From Thermotoga profunda AZM34c06 (GTDB lineage: Bacteria > Thermotogota > Thermotogae > Thermotogales > DSM-5069), in contig NZ_AP014510.1 of assembly GCF_000828675.1 (NCBI RefSeq), positions 887,413 to 951,412 on the forward strand: a stretch of DNA of 64,000 nucleotides, in the 5' to 3' direction. Shown here piece after piece: positions 17,232 through 26,269 of the stretch. The position numbers and the translations under genes were made by a program. How positions within the stretch are numbered: position 1 is the stretch's first letter; each line of letters starts with the position of its first letter. The notes beneath the pieces were generated by a model that saw only the letters and a list, made by a program, of their open reading frames with translations, was not told the DNA's origin and did not search any database.

Positions 17232-19601
17232 GTGCTTATACCGTTAGAATGGCTCAGAGAATATGTTCAGATAGACTGGACGGATGAGGAAATAGCAAAC
17301 AGACTCACAATGGTTGGTGTGAGTGTGAAGAGTATAATAACGCCTTTGACAAAAGGAAAGGTTATATGTTCAGTCGTTAAGAAGATACAAACACATCCAA
17401 ATTCAGACAAACTCCATATCTGTGAGGTTTTCGATGGGAGTAATCGCTACAGAACTATAACTTCTGACATGACTGTAGGCGAAGGATCGCTCGTAGCTAT
17501 TGCAATACCTGGTACCGTTCTTGCCAATGGTTCAGTTGTTGAACCAATCTCGATAAAAGGTGTTTCTTCTGAAGTGATGATGTGTTCCTTGGAAGAACTT
17601 GGACTGGAAATGAAATCTGAGCACGTTTATCAGATACAAGAGGATATACCTTTGGGAACGGATCTAATAGAATACTGGAATCTGGATGGTAAAACTTTGG
17701 AGATCGAAATAACCCCTAACAGACCTGATTGCCTTGGAGTCATCGGTGTTGCACGAGAACTTGCGGCACTTTGTGGTAAGACCTTGCAGCAGCCAGACAC
17801 GAATTTCAATGTGACAGGTAATCTCACAAAGGACTTTGTCAAGGTCAAGATAGAAGATTTAGATGGTTGTCCAAGATACTGTGCTGGTTTTATGGAATCT
17901 GTTGAAATTAAACCAAGTCCAATTTGGTTGCGTAGAAGATTAATGAATGCCGGTATTAGACCAATAAACAATGTTGTTGATATTTCAAATTACGTGATGC
18001 TTGAAACAGGACATCCTGTACACATTTTTGATTATTCTAAGATTTCAGATGGGTACATAATTGTGAGGAAGGCTTTGGAAGGTGAGCAAGTGACGCTCCT
18101 GGATGAGAAATTGTATTCACTCAACGGGATAGAGACTCTCATAACAGATAAAGATAAAATTTTGGCAATTGGTGGGATTATGGGAGCTCACGAGAGTGGA
18201 GTGTCTGATTCAACAAAAAACATTGTTTTGGAAGTCGCTTACTTTAATCCAGTGAGAATTCGAAGAAGTTCAAAGAGTTTAAACATAAAATCAGATGCGT
18301 CTTATAGATTTGAAAGGGGTGTTGATCCAAACGATTCGTTGTTCGTCATGAAGCGATTGGTACACCTTATTGAGAAAATTGCCAATGGAAAAGCCACAAG
18401 GGATTTTGTAGATGTGTATCCCAAAGAAATAACCCCAAAACAGGTCAAACTCAGAGAATCCAAGCTTTCCAAGCTTTTGGGAACGAATGTTGACAGAAAC
18501 GCGGTGCAAAGGATTTTGATTTCGCTGGGAATGAAAGTTGAAAACGTAGAAGATGGATGGATCACCCAGATTCCGACATTTAGACCGGATATATCCATAG
18601 AGGAAGATCTGATCGAGGAAATCGGGAGAATATATGGATATGACAAGATAATTCAACAGGTACCGAAAATTTCGGCATCTGGCAAGGGGTGGAGTGAGCT
18701 CAACACCTTCAGAAAAACTATCCGTCAACTTCTCATCGGTAGTGGCTTTGACGAAACTGTGAGTCTTTCATTTGCATCTTCTTCGATTGTAAAACAAATT
18801 ATGGATATCGATTTGTTGAAATTGAAAAACCCGATGACAGAAGATATGGATTGTCTAAGACCATCGCTTGTCTTTGGTTTGATAGATTCACTTTCTTACA
18901 ATGCCAAACGACAGATCAGAGATATCAAGTTTTTTGAGATAGCCAAGGTATACTATTTGGACAATGGTGTTCCTATCGAGAAAGAAAAAGTTGGCGTTAT
19001 TATGACAGGACAGTTGAATGAAGAAGACTATACAGATCATCGTTCAGTATCTTTGCTGAGTATGAAAGGCGTTCTCGATGAACTCTCTGACCATCTTTCG
19101 GTGAATTTAGAAGTTGTACCTGCACAGATTGACTGGCTTACTGCTGGTAGATCTGGAAAGATTCAGTTGGAGAATGAAACTGTTGGGATAATTGGAATGT
19201 TGAACAGCAAATTCAATCAGATCTACGATATAAAAGGAGAAGTTTACTATATGGAACTTGATTTGGAACAGATTTTCAAAAATAGCAGGACTGTAAAACA
19301 ATTGAGGGATATTTCCAACTTTCCAGCGGTAAGAAGAGATATATCGTTATTGATACCAATCGGATTTTCTTCGCAACAAATAACTTCATTCCTGATGAAA
19401 TCGAATCAATATGTTGAAAAAGTGGGCGTGAGCGATATATACACAGGTAAAGATATACCACAAAATATGATGAGTGTAACATTTTATGTCATTTATAGGG
19501 CTTCTGATCGTTCATTGACAGATGAAGAGATAAATACCATCTTTGATAAAACCATTGGTGATATCGAGAGTACCTTTGGCGTGAAAAGGAGATTTGTGTG
19601 A
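17232..19601 (+). CDS. pheT: Phenylalanine--tRNA ligase beta subunit
   Basis: Non-catalytic, editing and tRNA-binding subunit of 789 aa, the usual length. Domains in order: an EMAP-like tRNA-binding domain (about 40-150), the B3/B4 editing domain with RPDCLGVIGVARELAAL and YCAGFMESVEIKPSP (about 160-390), the B5 domain (about 405-475) with TFRPDISIEEDLIEEIGRIYGYDKI, the catalytic-like core, and the C-terminal ferredoxin-fold anticodon-binding domain starting at FPAVRRDISLL (about 700-789). It starts at GTG 17232 after GGAGGGATAAGTC and forms an operon with pheS. Confidence 0.97.
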   Translation: MLIPLEWLREYVQIDWTDEEIANRLTMVGVSVKSIITPLTKGKVICSVVKKIQTHPNSDKLHICEVFDGSNRYRTITSDMTVGEGSLVAIAIPGTVLANGSVVEPISIKGVSSEVMMCSLEELGLEMKSEHVYQIQEDIPLGTDLIEYWNLDGKTLEIEITPNRPDCLGVIGVARELAALCGKTLQQPDTNFNVTGNLTKDFVKVKIEDLDGCPRYCAGFMESVEIKPSPIWLRRRLMNAGIRPINNVVDISNYVMLETGHPVHIFDYSKISDGYIIVRKALEGEQVTLLDEKLYSLNGIETLITDKDKILAIGGIMGAHESGVSDSTKNIVLEVAYFNPVRIRRSSKSLNIKSDASYRFERGVDPNDSLFVMKRLVHLIEKIANGKATRDFVDVYPKEITPKQVKLRESKLSKLLGTNVDRNAVQRILISLGMKVENVEDGWITQIPTFRPDISIEEDLIEEIGRIYGYDKIIQQVPKISASGKGWSELNTFRKTIRQLLIGSGFDETVSLSFASSSIVKQIMDIDLLKLKNPMTEDMDCLRPSLVFGLIDSLSYNAKRQIRDIKFFEIAKVYYLDNGVPIEKEKVGVIMTGQLNEEDYTDHRSVSLLSMKGVLDELSDHLSVNLEVVPAQIDWLTAGRSGKIQLENETVGIIGMLNSKFNQIYDIKGEVYYMELDLEQIFKNSRTVKQLRDISNFPAVRRDISLLIPIGFSSQQITSFLMKSNQYVEKVGVSDIYTGKDIPQNMMSVTFYVIYRASDRSLTDEEINTIFDKTIGDIESTFGVKRRFV

Positions 19602-20535
19602 AGTTGTGAAGATTTATGAGTATAACCCAGATCTACCAATGAACATCGAACAAAAAAACTGTGGAGATTATTCAATAATCTCCTTTGATGCAGTTTATGA
19701 ACCAGATGTACCCGAGTCAAAAAAGATATATGTGTACGCTTTTCAACCAAAGGATCCGTGGGTCAATCTGATTTTCCTACACGGTATTGGCAACGGAAAT
19801 ATACCCTATTTACTTTGGTTTGGAAAGTATTTCGAAAGATATGGTGTGCAAACTTTTTTCATGATCCTTCCATATCATGAAAACAGGGCAAAACCACAGT
19901 GGAATGGTGGGGAGCCCTTCTTCTCTCCTTCTCCATCTTATTGCTCTAAGATCTTTCATCAAGCTGTGAAAGATGTCAGAAGAACTCTTGATTATGTAAA
20001 GAAAATCTCAACTTTGCCTGTCTCAATAATGGGTTTTAGTTTTGGTGGCATGATTGCCACGATGTGTCTTGCCTTAGATAAGAGATTAGAAAACGGTGTA
20101 ATTGCCTTTGCTGGTGGCGATTGGAGATGGATAAACTGGTACTCACCTTATACAGAGCCACTCAGGAAAAATTATTCAAAGTACAGTAATGAGTACAACT
20201 GTGTAAACGAATCAAGTTGTATCAAAAATAGATTGCAAGATTTTCAGAAAATAGGAAAGCTCAAACAAATCGACGATATATTTTCACTCTTTCCAGCTTG
20301 TTTTCATTACGATCCCATCGCTTATGCACAATTTGTAGAGCAACCTATATTGTTTTTCCAGGGAATCTTTGACAAAATTATTCCGTATAAAAGTTCGCAG
20401 ATTCTCTTTGAAAAACTCCCAAATGCAAAAAAGGCGATGGTTTTCTCTGGACACAAATCTTCATATATCTTCAGAAGATATATAGCTAAAAGGGTAATAT
20501 ATTTCTTGAGAAGTACATTCTCTAAAGGCATTTGA
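19594..20535 (+). CDS. Alpha/beta hydrolase family protein
   Basis: A protein of about 310 aa with an alpha/beta hydrolase fold. The oxyanion motif FLHGIGNGN is near residue 61-69 and the nucleophile elbow GFSFGG is at 147-152 (Ser149). Candidate acid and histidine residues lie in QGIFDKIIPYKSS and VFSGHKSSYI near the C terminus. It could be an esterase, lipase or acyl-peptidase-like enzyme; substrate unknown. The frame opens at TTG 19594 overlapping pheT; GTG 19606 is an alternative and neither has an ideal ribosome site, so coupling to pheT is likely. It contains clusters of Cys (in YNCVNESSCIKN) whose role is unclear. Confidence 0.75.
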   Translation: MCEVVKIYEYNPDLPMNIEQKNCGDYSIISFDAVYEPDVPESKKIYVYAFQPKDPWVNLIFLHGIGNGNIPYLLWFGKYFERYGVQTFFMILPYHENRAKPQWNGGEPFFSPSPSYCSKIFHQAVKDVRRTLDYVKKISTLPVSIMGFSFGGMIATMCLALDKRLENGVIAFAGGDWRWINWYSPYTEPLRKNYSKYSNEYNCVNESSCIKNRLQDFQKIGKLKQIDDIFSLFPACFHYDPIAYAQFVEQPILFFQGIFDKIIPYKSSQILFEKLPNAKKAMVFSGHKSSYIFRRYIAKRVIYFLRSTFSKGI

Positions 20536-20578
20536 GATAACCACTCTCCAGTTATTTGTTAAAAAATCACCTATGTCG

Positions 20579-20606
20579 TTGACTTGAATTTGATTTGGTG
20601 TATAAT
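20579..20606 (+). promoter_or_regulatory. Promoter of the TRAP transporter operon
   Basis: TTGACT (20579-20584), a 16-base spacer and TATAAT (20601-20606) form a near-consensus housekeeping promoter 63 bases before the binding-protein ATG. It lies in the 133-base gap after the hydrolase gene. Confidence 0.82.
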
Positions 20607-20619
20607 TTTTTTTCGGACA

Positions 20620-20635
20620 CCACTATTAACGGTGG
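20620..20635 (+). promoter_or_regulatory. Candidate operator, imperfect palindrome
   Basis: CCACTATTAACGGTGG is an inverted repeat with 6 of 8 positions matching in each half, placed just after the expected transcription start. That is a typical repressor position. The RpiR-type regulator encoded in this operon is the obvious candidate to bind it (inference). Confidence 0.45.
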
Positions 20636-20668
20636 CAGTCATATAATTTTTTCACAGGGGGTGAACCC

Positions 20669-21694
20669 ATGAAGGGTACAGGCAGACTTACAGTGATCTT
20701 CTTGGTGGCTCTATGTGTTCTTACAACTGCATTGTTCGCAGCTCCGAAATATGTCTTGAGGTTCAACCACGTTCTTGCTCCTACCGAACCATACCATGAA
20801 GGATTTCTCAAATGGGCAAAGGCTGTTGAAGAAAGAACAAACGGTGAACTGAAAATTGAAGTTTATCACAGCGCACAACTTGGTGTTGAAGAAGACATAC
20901 TCGAACAAATCAGAGCTGGTGCCAATATCGGTCAGAATACAGATTCGGCAAGAATGGGAATGTACGTTCCACCTATCGCAGTCATGAATGCACCGTATTT
21001 TGTTAATTACCTTGGTGCAACTACACCAGAACAAGCTCTGGACGCTCTCACAAAACTTAAACAGACTCCGACAATGCAAAAATGGTTGAAAGAACTGGAA
21101 GAAAAGTATGGGTTCAAAGTGGTTTCTTACATGTGGATTCAGGGTTACAGACATTTCTTCACCAACAAACCGATTAGAAAACCCGAGGATCTAAAAGGAT
21201 TGAGAATTAGAACACCCGGGACTCCTATTTGGCAAGAATCTGTTCGTGCACTTGGTGCACAACCTGTAGCCATGAACTTTGGAGAGATTTACACGGGTAT
21301 TCAAACCAAAGCCGTCGATGGTGCAGAATTAGTGTACGCAAATATATACGGTGGAAAACTCTACGAAGTTCTCAAATACGGTTCTGAAACTGGCCACATT
21401 CTTTTAATCAACTTTGAAGTTGTCAGTGCAAAGTGGTTTAACAGTTTGCCACCGGAATATCAGAAAATACTGGTAGAAGAATGTGATAAAGCCGGTATTG
21501 AAACCTCTTTGAAGATCATGAAGGAATTGAATGAAAAATTCAAACAGGAAGTAGTGAATAAGGGTATGCAAATCATCACAGATGTCGACATCGATGCATT
21601 CATGAAGGCTGGAGAAAAGGCTTATGAAGTTCTCAAGCTTGTCGAAGCCAGAAACCAGCTCGTTCAAGAACTAAAAGCACTGGAAGGGAAATGA
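20669..21694 (+). CDS. TRAP transporter solute-binding protein, DctP family
   Basis: Periplasmic receptor of 341 aa for an organic acid. Residues 1-24 are a signal peptide ending in LFAAPKY. The mature protein has the DctP pattern: LRFNHVLAPTEPYHEGFLKWAKAVEERTNGELKIEV near its start (described in part), the ligand-carboxylate arginine region GLRIRTPGTPIW (about 175-190) and NFGEIYTGIQTKAVDGAE. The arginine in this region normally pairs with the ligand's carboxylate. The neighbouring SDR, hydroxyacid dehydrogenase and FGGY kinase argue for a sugar acid rather than a C4-dicarboxylate (inference). The ATG follows AGGGGGTGAACCC. Confidence 0.93.
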   Translation: MKGTGRLTVIFLVALCVLTTALFAAPKYVLRFNHVLAPTEPYHEGFLKWAKAVEERTNGELKIEVYHSAQLGVEEDILEQIRAGANIGQNTDSARMGMYVPPIAVMNAPYFVNYLGATTPEQALDALTKLKQTPTMQKWLKELEEKYGFKVVSYMWIQGYRHFFTNKPIRKPEDLKGLRIRTPGTPIWQESVRALGAQPVAMNFGEIYTGIQTKAVDGAELVYANIYGGKLYEVLKYGSETGHILLINFEVVSAKWFNSLPPEYQKILVEECDKAGIETSLKIMKELNEKFKQEVVNKGMQIITDVDIDAFMKAGEKAYEVLKLVEARNQLVQELKALEGK

Positions 21695-21714
21695 CAACTC
21701 TTTGTTCTTCCTAT

Positions 21715-21742
21715 GCCCAACTCCACATGGAGTTGGGCTTTT
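21715..21742 (+). terminator. Stem-loop with T tract between binding-protein and small-permease genes
   Basis: GCCCAACTCC, loop ACAT, GGAGTTGGGC forms a perfect ten-pair stem followed by TTTT. It stands 20 bases after the binding-protein stop and 28 before the DctQ start. It is probably a partial terminator or mRNA 3'-end stabiliser that keeps binding protein in excess over the permeases (inference). Confidence 0.8.
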
Positions 21743-21769
21743 GATCTGTCTTTTGCAGAGGTGATATGG

Positions 21770-22264
21770 ATGAAGAAACTCGACCAGTATCTTCTTGCAT
21801 TTGAGAAGACAGCCGCGAAGATTTTAATAATTGTGATGATAGTTTTTATTTTTATGTCTGGTATTGCGAGATTCTTGAAACATCCAATGAATTGGGCAGT
21901 TGATATGAGTACTTTTATGTTTGCATGGGCGTGCTTTTTTGCAGTTGATGTAGCATGGAGAAACAACAGAATGATGTCAGTCGATCTTTTGGTAAAACGG
22001 CTTTCACCAAGAGCACAGAAGATAATCAGATTGATTAATTATTTTATAATATCTGCTTTCCTGGTTTATTTGATAATCTGGGGATTTCGATTGACCTACA
22101 CAACCAGGTTCAGAACATTTGCAGGTATACCTAATTTCAGTTATTCATGGGTAAACGTGAGTGTGCCAATAGGTGCAATTCTCACGCTTAGAACCACGAT
22201 AATCAAGATAATAACTGAGCTACGAAAGACACCCAAGAAGGTACAAACAGAGGGGGCAGAATGA
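21770..22264 (+). CDS. TRAP transporter small permease, DctQ family
   Basis: Membrane subunit of about 164 aa with four hydrophobic segments, e.g. ILIIVMIVFIFMSGIARF and STFMFAWACFFAVDVAW. The conserved WAVDMSTFMFAW and RNNRMMSVDLLVKRL segments are DctQ signatures. An open frame runs 19 codons upstream through the stem-loop, but the ATG at 21770, six bases after AGAGGTG, starts the family's usual N terminus. It overlaps nothing and the DctM gene begins one base after its stop. Confidence 0.92.
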   Translation: MKKLDQYLLAFEKTAAKILIIVMIVFIFMSGIARFLKHPMNWAVDMSTFMFAWACFFAVDVAWRNNRMMSVDLLVKRLSPRAQKIIRLINYFIISAFLVYLIIWGFRLTYTTRFRTFAGIPNFSYSWVNVSVPIGAILTLRTTIIKIITELRKTPKKVQTEGAE

Positions 22265-22265
22265 G

Positions 22266-23549
22266 ATGACTCTTGTTATAATCGTTTTCGCCATCTTTCT
22301 CTTAATGGGTATGCCTGTGGCTTTTGCTATAGGTATATCTGGATTCGTGTGGTTTTTGCAAAATCCATCTCTTCCCATAACCATACCCATACAGGTTAGT
22401 TTGTCGCAGGTACTCAATTTCACGTTGATTGCAATACCACTCTTTATTTTGGCTGGTAATGTGATGAATTATGGAGGCGTGACCAGCAGATTGATGAATT
22501 TTGCGGCATCTTTGACTGGTCACATGAGGGGTGGTCTTGCTCAAGTCTCAGCGGTTTTGTCAACGCTCATGGGTGGTGTTTCTGGCTCGAGTATTGCAGA
22601 TGCGGCTATGGAGACACGAATGCTTGGGCCAGAGATGCTTAAAAGGGGTTATCCAAAAGGTTATGCGGTGGCAGTGAATGTCTGGACTTCATTGATAACA
22701 CCGATAATACCGCCTGGGATTGCATTCATTATATATGGGACTATTGGACAGGTTTCAATAGGAAGATTGTTTGCAGCAGGCATAATTCCAGGACTTTTGT
22801 TGATGGTTGCATACATGTTTGCGATATGGCTTTCAGCAAAAAGCATGGGTTTACAACCAGAAAGGGAAAAGCGAGCTCCTGCGAGTGAAGTTATCAGAGC
22901 TTTGGGTAGGAGTATCTGGGCTGTCATATTTCCTATACTCCTTTTGTTGGGACTCAGAACAGGTATCTTCACACCGTCTGAGGTTGGATCATTCGCAGTA
23001 GTTTACGGATTGATAGTCGGTATGATCATCTACAGAGAATTAGATGTAAAAACATTTTTCAAGCATACACTCGACGACTCGATTAATGACGTTGGCAGTG
23101 TCATGTACATAATAGCCATGTCACAGATCTTTGGTTATGGTATGGTGTGGGAAAAAACACCAGAAAAGTTGGCAAGTTTCTTGTTGAATATCAGTACCAA
23201 TCCATATTTATTAATGACGGTGATAGTTTTGTTTTTGATTTTTGCAGGTTTGTTCATAGATGCGACGGCATTAATTTTGATGTTGACTTCGGTTCTGCTT
23301 CCTGTTGCAAGAAAAGTTGGATTGGATCCCGTACACTTTGGCTTGGTTTTTATACTCGCCGCGGCTATGGGAAATCAAACTCCACCAGTTGGCGCATCGA
23401 TGTACGCAGGTTGTTCAGTTCTTGGTGCTTCCGTAGAAGAGTACACGAAGGCATCATTGCCATTTTTCATTGCAACTGTTGCCGTTATATTTGTTGTAAT
23501 GCTTTTCCCACAATTAGTGTTGTTGCTACCGAATTTATTGTTTAGATAA
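22266..23549 (+). CDS. TRAP transporter large permease, DctM family
   Basis: Membrane subunit of 427 aa with about 12 segments that carries the sodium- or proton-coupled translocation path. Typical motifs are FAIGISGFVWFL, IPLFILAGNVMNYGGVTSRL near residue 60, MGGVSGSSIADAA near 100, and TPIIPPGIAFIIYG near 145. The C-terminal GNQTPPVGASMYAG is also characteristic. It is the third gene of a complete DctPQM set. Confidence 0.95.
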   Translation: MTLVIIVFAIFLLMGMPVAFAIGISGFVWFLQNPSLPITIPIQVSLSQVLNFTLIAIPLFILAGNVMNYGGVTSRLMNFAASLTGHMRGGLAQVSAVLSTLMGGVSGSSIADAAMETRMLGPEMLKRGYPKGYAVAVNVWTSLITPIIPPGIAFIIYGTIGQVSIGRLFAAGIIPGLLLMVAYMFAIWLSAKSMGLQPEREKRAPASEVIRALGRSIWAVIFPILLLLGLRTGIFTPSEVGSFAVVYGLIVGMIIYRELDVKTFFKHTLDDSINDVGSVMYIIAMSQIFGYGMVWEKTPEKLASFLLNISTNPYLLMTVIVLFLIFAGLFIDATALILMLTSVLLPVARKVGLDPVHFGLVFILAAAMGNQTPPVGASMYAGCSVLGASVEEYTKASLPFFIATVAVIFVVMLFPQLVLLLPNLLFR

Positions 23550-23564
23550 AGGAGGTTAGAAAAG

Positions 23565-24320
23565 ATGAATTTCTCTGGGAAAGTAGTCTTGATAACAGGT
23601 GCTGGTTCTGGCATAGGTCGCAAAGCTGCGGTGATGTTTGCTGAAAGAGGCGCAAAAGTAGCAGTCAATGATATATCAGAGCAGAGAGGTAATGAAACTG
23701 TTGAGATGATTAAAAAAATAAGTGGCACAGCCATTTTTGTTGGTGGAGATGTTGCAAAAGATGCGGAAAGAATAGTGAAAGAAACTGTGGAAATATTTGG
23801 AAAGATAGATATACTGGTGAATAATGCCGGTATAGTTCCATACGGCAATATCGAAGAAACTTCTGAAGAAGATTTTGCAAAAACCATAGAGATAAATGTG
23901 AAAGGACCTTTCTTACTTTCAAAATACGCTGTTCAAGAGATGAAGAAACAAGGTTCGGGTGTTATAGTCAATATCGCTTCTGAAGCTGGACAGGTCGGTA
24001 TCCCAAGAAGATGTGTATACAGTGTCTCAAAAGCCGCACTTTTGGGTTTGACAAGGTCTTTAGCCGTTGATTATGTGGATTGCGGAATTAGGGTTAATGC
24101 AATTTGTCCAGGAACAACATACTCTCAAGGATTAGCAGAAAGAGTTAAAGCATCGCCAAATCCAGAAGAAACCATGAGAAAAATGGTTTCAAGAATACCC
24201 ATGAAACGACTTGGAAAAGAGGAAGAGATTGCCTTTGCGATACTGTTTGCGTCTTGCGATGAAGCGTCTTTTATGACTGGTAGTGTGATCAACATCGATG
24301 GGGGATCGACGATGGTTTAA
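23565..24320 (+). CDS. SDR family oxidoreductase (gluconate 5-dehydrogenase-like candidate)
   Basis: A 251-aa classical short-chain dehydrogenase. Cofactor motif TGAGSGIG (11-18), NNAG (86-89), catalytic Ser139, Tyr152 and Lys156 (YSVSK) are all present. Asp36 in the VNDIS segment after beta2 favours NAD(H). It starts 15 bases after DctM behind AGGAGG. Context with a TRAP importer and FGGY kinase suggests reduction or oxidation of a sugar acid, such as 5-ketogluconate to gluconate (inference). Sequence alone does not separate this from many other SDR substrates. Confidence 0.85.
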   Translation: MNFSGKVVLITGAGSGIGRKAAVMFAERGAKVAVNDISEQRGNETVEMIKKISGTAIFVGGDVAKDAERIVKETVEIFGKIDILVNNAGIVPYGNIEETSEEDFAKTIEINVKGPFLLSKYAVQEMKKQGSGVIVNIASEAGQVGIPRRCVYSVSKAALLGLTRSLAVDYVDCGIRVNAICPGTTYSQGLAERVKASPNPEETMRKMVSRIPMKRLGKEEEIAFAILFASCDEASFMTGSVINIDGGSTMV

Positions 24321-24409
24321 TTTCATATTATGAAAATTGTCATAGAACAATGCATACTCGTGAGATAGAATTTTCATCAAAGTAGTGGATATCATTAGGA
24401 GGTGTTTTT

Positions 24410-25252
24410 GTGGATATACTACAAGTTCTGAGAGATGCTTATGATTCACTAACAGATGCCGAAAAGAGAATAGCCGATGTGATTTTAAAAGATCCAAGGG
24501 GCGTGCTTGAATGTTCAATAAGCGATCTGAGCAGACTTGCAAATGTAAAAAGCGAAGCCTCTGTGGTTAAATTCTACAGGAAGTTGAATCTGAGTAGTTT
24601 TCAACAATTCAAAGTATTACTCGCTCAAGATCTTTCTAAAGCACCGATGGAAATTGTCTATGAAGATGTCTCAGAAGAGGATGATTCAAGAACAATTACT
24701 CAAAAAATCTTCAAAGCAACGGTTAAAGCGATACTGGATACACTTGATAGTTTAGATGTTGAATCTATCGAAAAGGCAACTGTTCTATTCAAAAACGCCC
24801 AAAGGATACTCTTTTTCGGTTTTGCGGCATCTGCGGCCGTTGCATTCGATGCCTTTCACAAATTCACCAGAATAGGGAAAAATTGTTTGTTTTCCAATGA
24901 TGAGCACATTATGGCTACTGTTCTTGCAAATTGTACTCGCAACGATTTATTAGTGGCAGTTTCTCATTCAGGAGAAACAAAATCAATGGTTGCGCTTGCA
25001 AAAAAGGCTATGGAACTGAGCGTACCAGTTGTTACTATAACAGGCAACAGAAAATCGAGTTTGGCAAAGGTCTCGACAATTGTTCTTTCCACGAACACCA
25101 GAGAAACTCGAATCAGAACAGATGCGATGACATCTCGAATTGTTCAGTTGGTGATCTTAGATACGATTTACACTATGCTTGCCGCGCGAGATGCAAAAGC
25201 TATAGAGAGTTTGAATAAGAGTCGTCTTGCAGTCTCAGAATTGAAATACTGA
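24410..25252 (+). CDS. RpiR/MurR family transcriptional regulator
   Basis: A 280-aa regulator. The N-terminal helix-turn-helix of the RpiR type (about 1-77; LTDAEKRIADVILKDPRGV, then SDLSRLANVKSEASVVKFYRKL in part) precedes a SIS sugar-phosphate-binding domain (about 120-255) with RILFFGFAASAAVAFD, LVAVSHSGETKSM and VVTITGNRKSSLAKVS. It is expected to sense a phosphorylated sugar made by this pathway and act on the operon's promoter. The start is GTG 24410 after TAGGAGGTG. The 89-base gap before it has no clear promoter. Confidence 0.9.
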   Translation: MDILQVLRDAYDSLTDAEKRIADVILKDPRGVLECSISDLSRLANVKSEASVVKFYRKLNLSSFQQFKVLLAQDLSKAPMEIVYEDVSEEDDSRTITQKIFKATVKAILDTLDSLDVESIEKATVLFKNAQRILFFGFAASAAVAFDAFHKFTRIGKNCLFSNDEHIMATVLANCTRNDLLVAVSHSGETKSMVALAKKAMELSVPVVTITGNRKSSLAKVSTIVLSTNTRETRIRTDAMTSRIVQLVILDTIYTMLAARDAKAIESLNKSRLAVSELKY

Positions 25253-25276
25253 TTCTCGTTTTCAGGAGGGGATCAT

Positions 25277-26251
25277 GTGAAGACCGTACTTATAGTTACG
25301 CGAACCTTTGGTAAGTATTCATCTGAACCGATTGATTTGCTGAAAAACAATGGATTTGATTTGCGGTGGAGTGATTCTTTAGATCCAGATATCTTGAAAA
25401 ATGTAGACGCAATCATTTTGGGGACTGGCAAACTCAGCGGTGATATAATCCAAAATTCTTCTTTGAAGATCATAGCTCGAAATGGTGTGGGTGTGGATAA
25501 TGTCGATCTAAAAACGGCCACACAGATGGGAATACCAGTAACAATTACCGTGAATGCAAATACAATTTCGGTTGCCGAACTTACTATGGGACTGATTTTT
25601 GTTTTGTCAAGAAAGATAGTCGCTGTCCACAACGAGTTGTATGAGAGGAAAAGATTTTCGTCATCAATTGGTGTAGAGCTTTTTGGAAAAATTCTTGGAA
25701 TAATAGGTTTTGGTGCTATAGGTAAAGAAACAGCAAAAAGAGCACTCTGTCTTGGAATGAAGGTCTTAGCCTATGATCCATTCGTTGATAAACAAACGAT
25801 GGCGCAATATTCAGTTGAATGTGTTGACATGGAAACTCTTTTGAAAACAAGTGATTTTGTTTCCCTACATTTGCCTTTGAATCAATCTACAAGGAAATTA
25901 ATCGGTAAAAAAGAGTTTGAAATGATGAAAAAAACTGCCTTTTTGATAAACACATCACGTGGTGGCATAGTCGATGAAGTAGCGTTGGTCGAAGCATTGA
26001 GGCAAAATCAGATCGCTGGAGCGGCGCTCGATGCCTTTGAAATAGAGCCCTTGCCTGAAGATTCTGTGTTGTACAACTGTCCTAATTTAATTCTAACGCC
26101 TCATATCGGTGCACATACCTATGAAGCCATCTACAAAATGAATATGATGGCAGCCCAATCTGTCGTCGATTTCTTCAATAAAAAATTACCTAAGCACATC
26201 GCCAATGGTGAGGTTGCTGAGAAACTTTTGAAGCAGGGTTTTTCACAATAA
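25277..26251 (+). CDS. D-isomer 2-hydroxyacid dehydrogenase (SerA/2-ketogluconate reductase-like)
   Basis: NAD(P)-dependent dehydrogenase of 324 aa. The catalytic domain is split around a Rossmann domain with GFGAIG (144-149). Active-site residues are in NTSRGGIVDE (Arg, about 233) and LTPHIGAHTYE (His, about 282), with the Glu between them in DAFEIEPLP. The early motif ARNGVGVDNVDL is phosphoglycerate dehydrogenase-like, but no ACT domain follows, so biosynthetic SerA is unlikely. In this operon it could reduce a 2-keto sugar acid (inference). The GTG start follows CAGGAGGGGATCAT. Confidence 0.86.
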   Translation: MKTVLIVTRTFGKYSSEPIDLLKNNGFDLRWSDSLDPDILKNVDAIILGTGKLSGDIIQNSSLKIIARNGVGVDNVDLKTATQMGIPVTITVNANTISVAELTMGLIFVLSRKIVAVHNELYERKRFSSSIGVELFGKILGIIGFGAIGKETAKRALCLGMKVLAYDPFVDKQTMAQYSVECVDMETLLKTSDFVSLHLPLNQSTRKLIGKKEFEMMKKTAFLINTSRGGIVDEVALVEALRQNQIAGAALDAFEIEPLPEDSVLYNCPNLILTPHIGAHTYEAIYKMNMMAAQSVVDFFNKKLPKHIANGEVAEKLLKQGFSQ

Positions 26252-26269
26252 TGGAGGTGTTTTTTTGTC

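Noticed and set aside
23375-23887. Minus-strand frame of 170 codons across the DctM-SDR junction
   Set aside because: It is antisense to two strongly supported genes and shows no family motif.
25277-26251. Biosynthetic phosphoglycerate dehydrogenase (serA)
   Set aside because: There is no C-terminal ACT or ASB domain, and the gene sits inside a sugar-acid transport operon.
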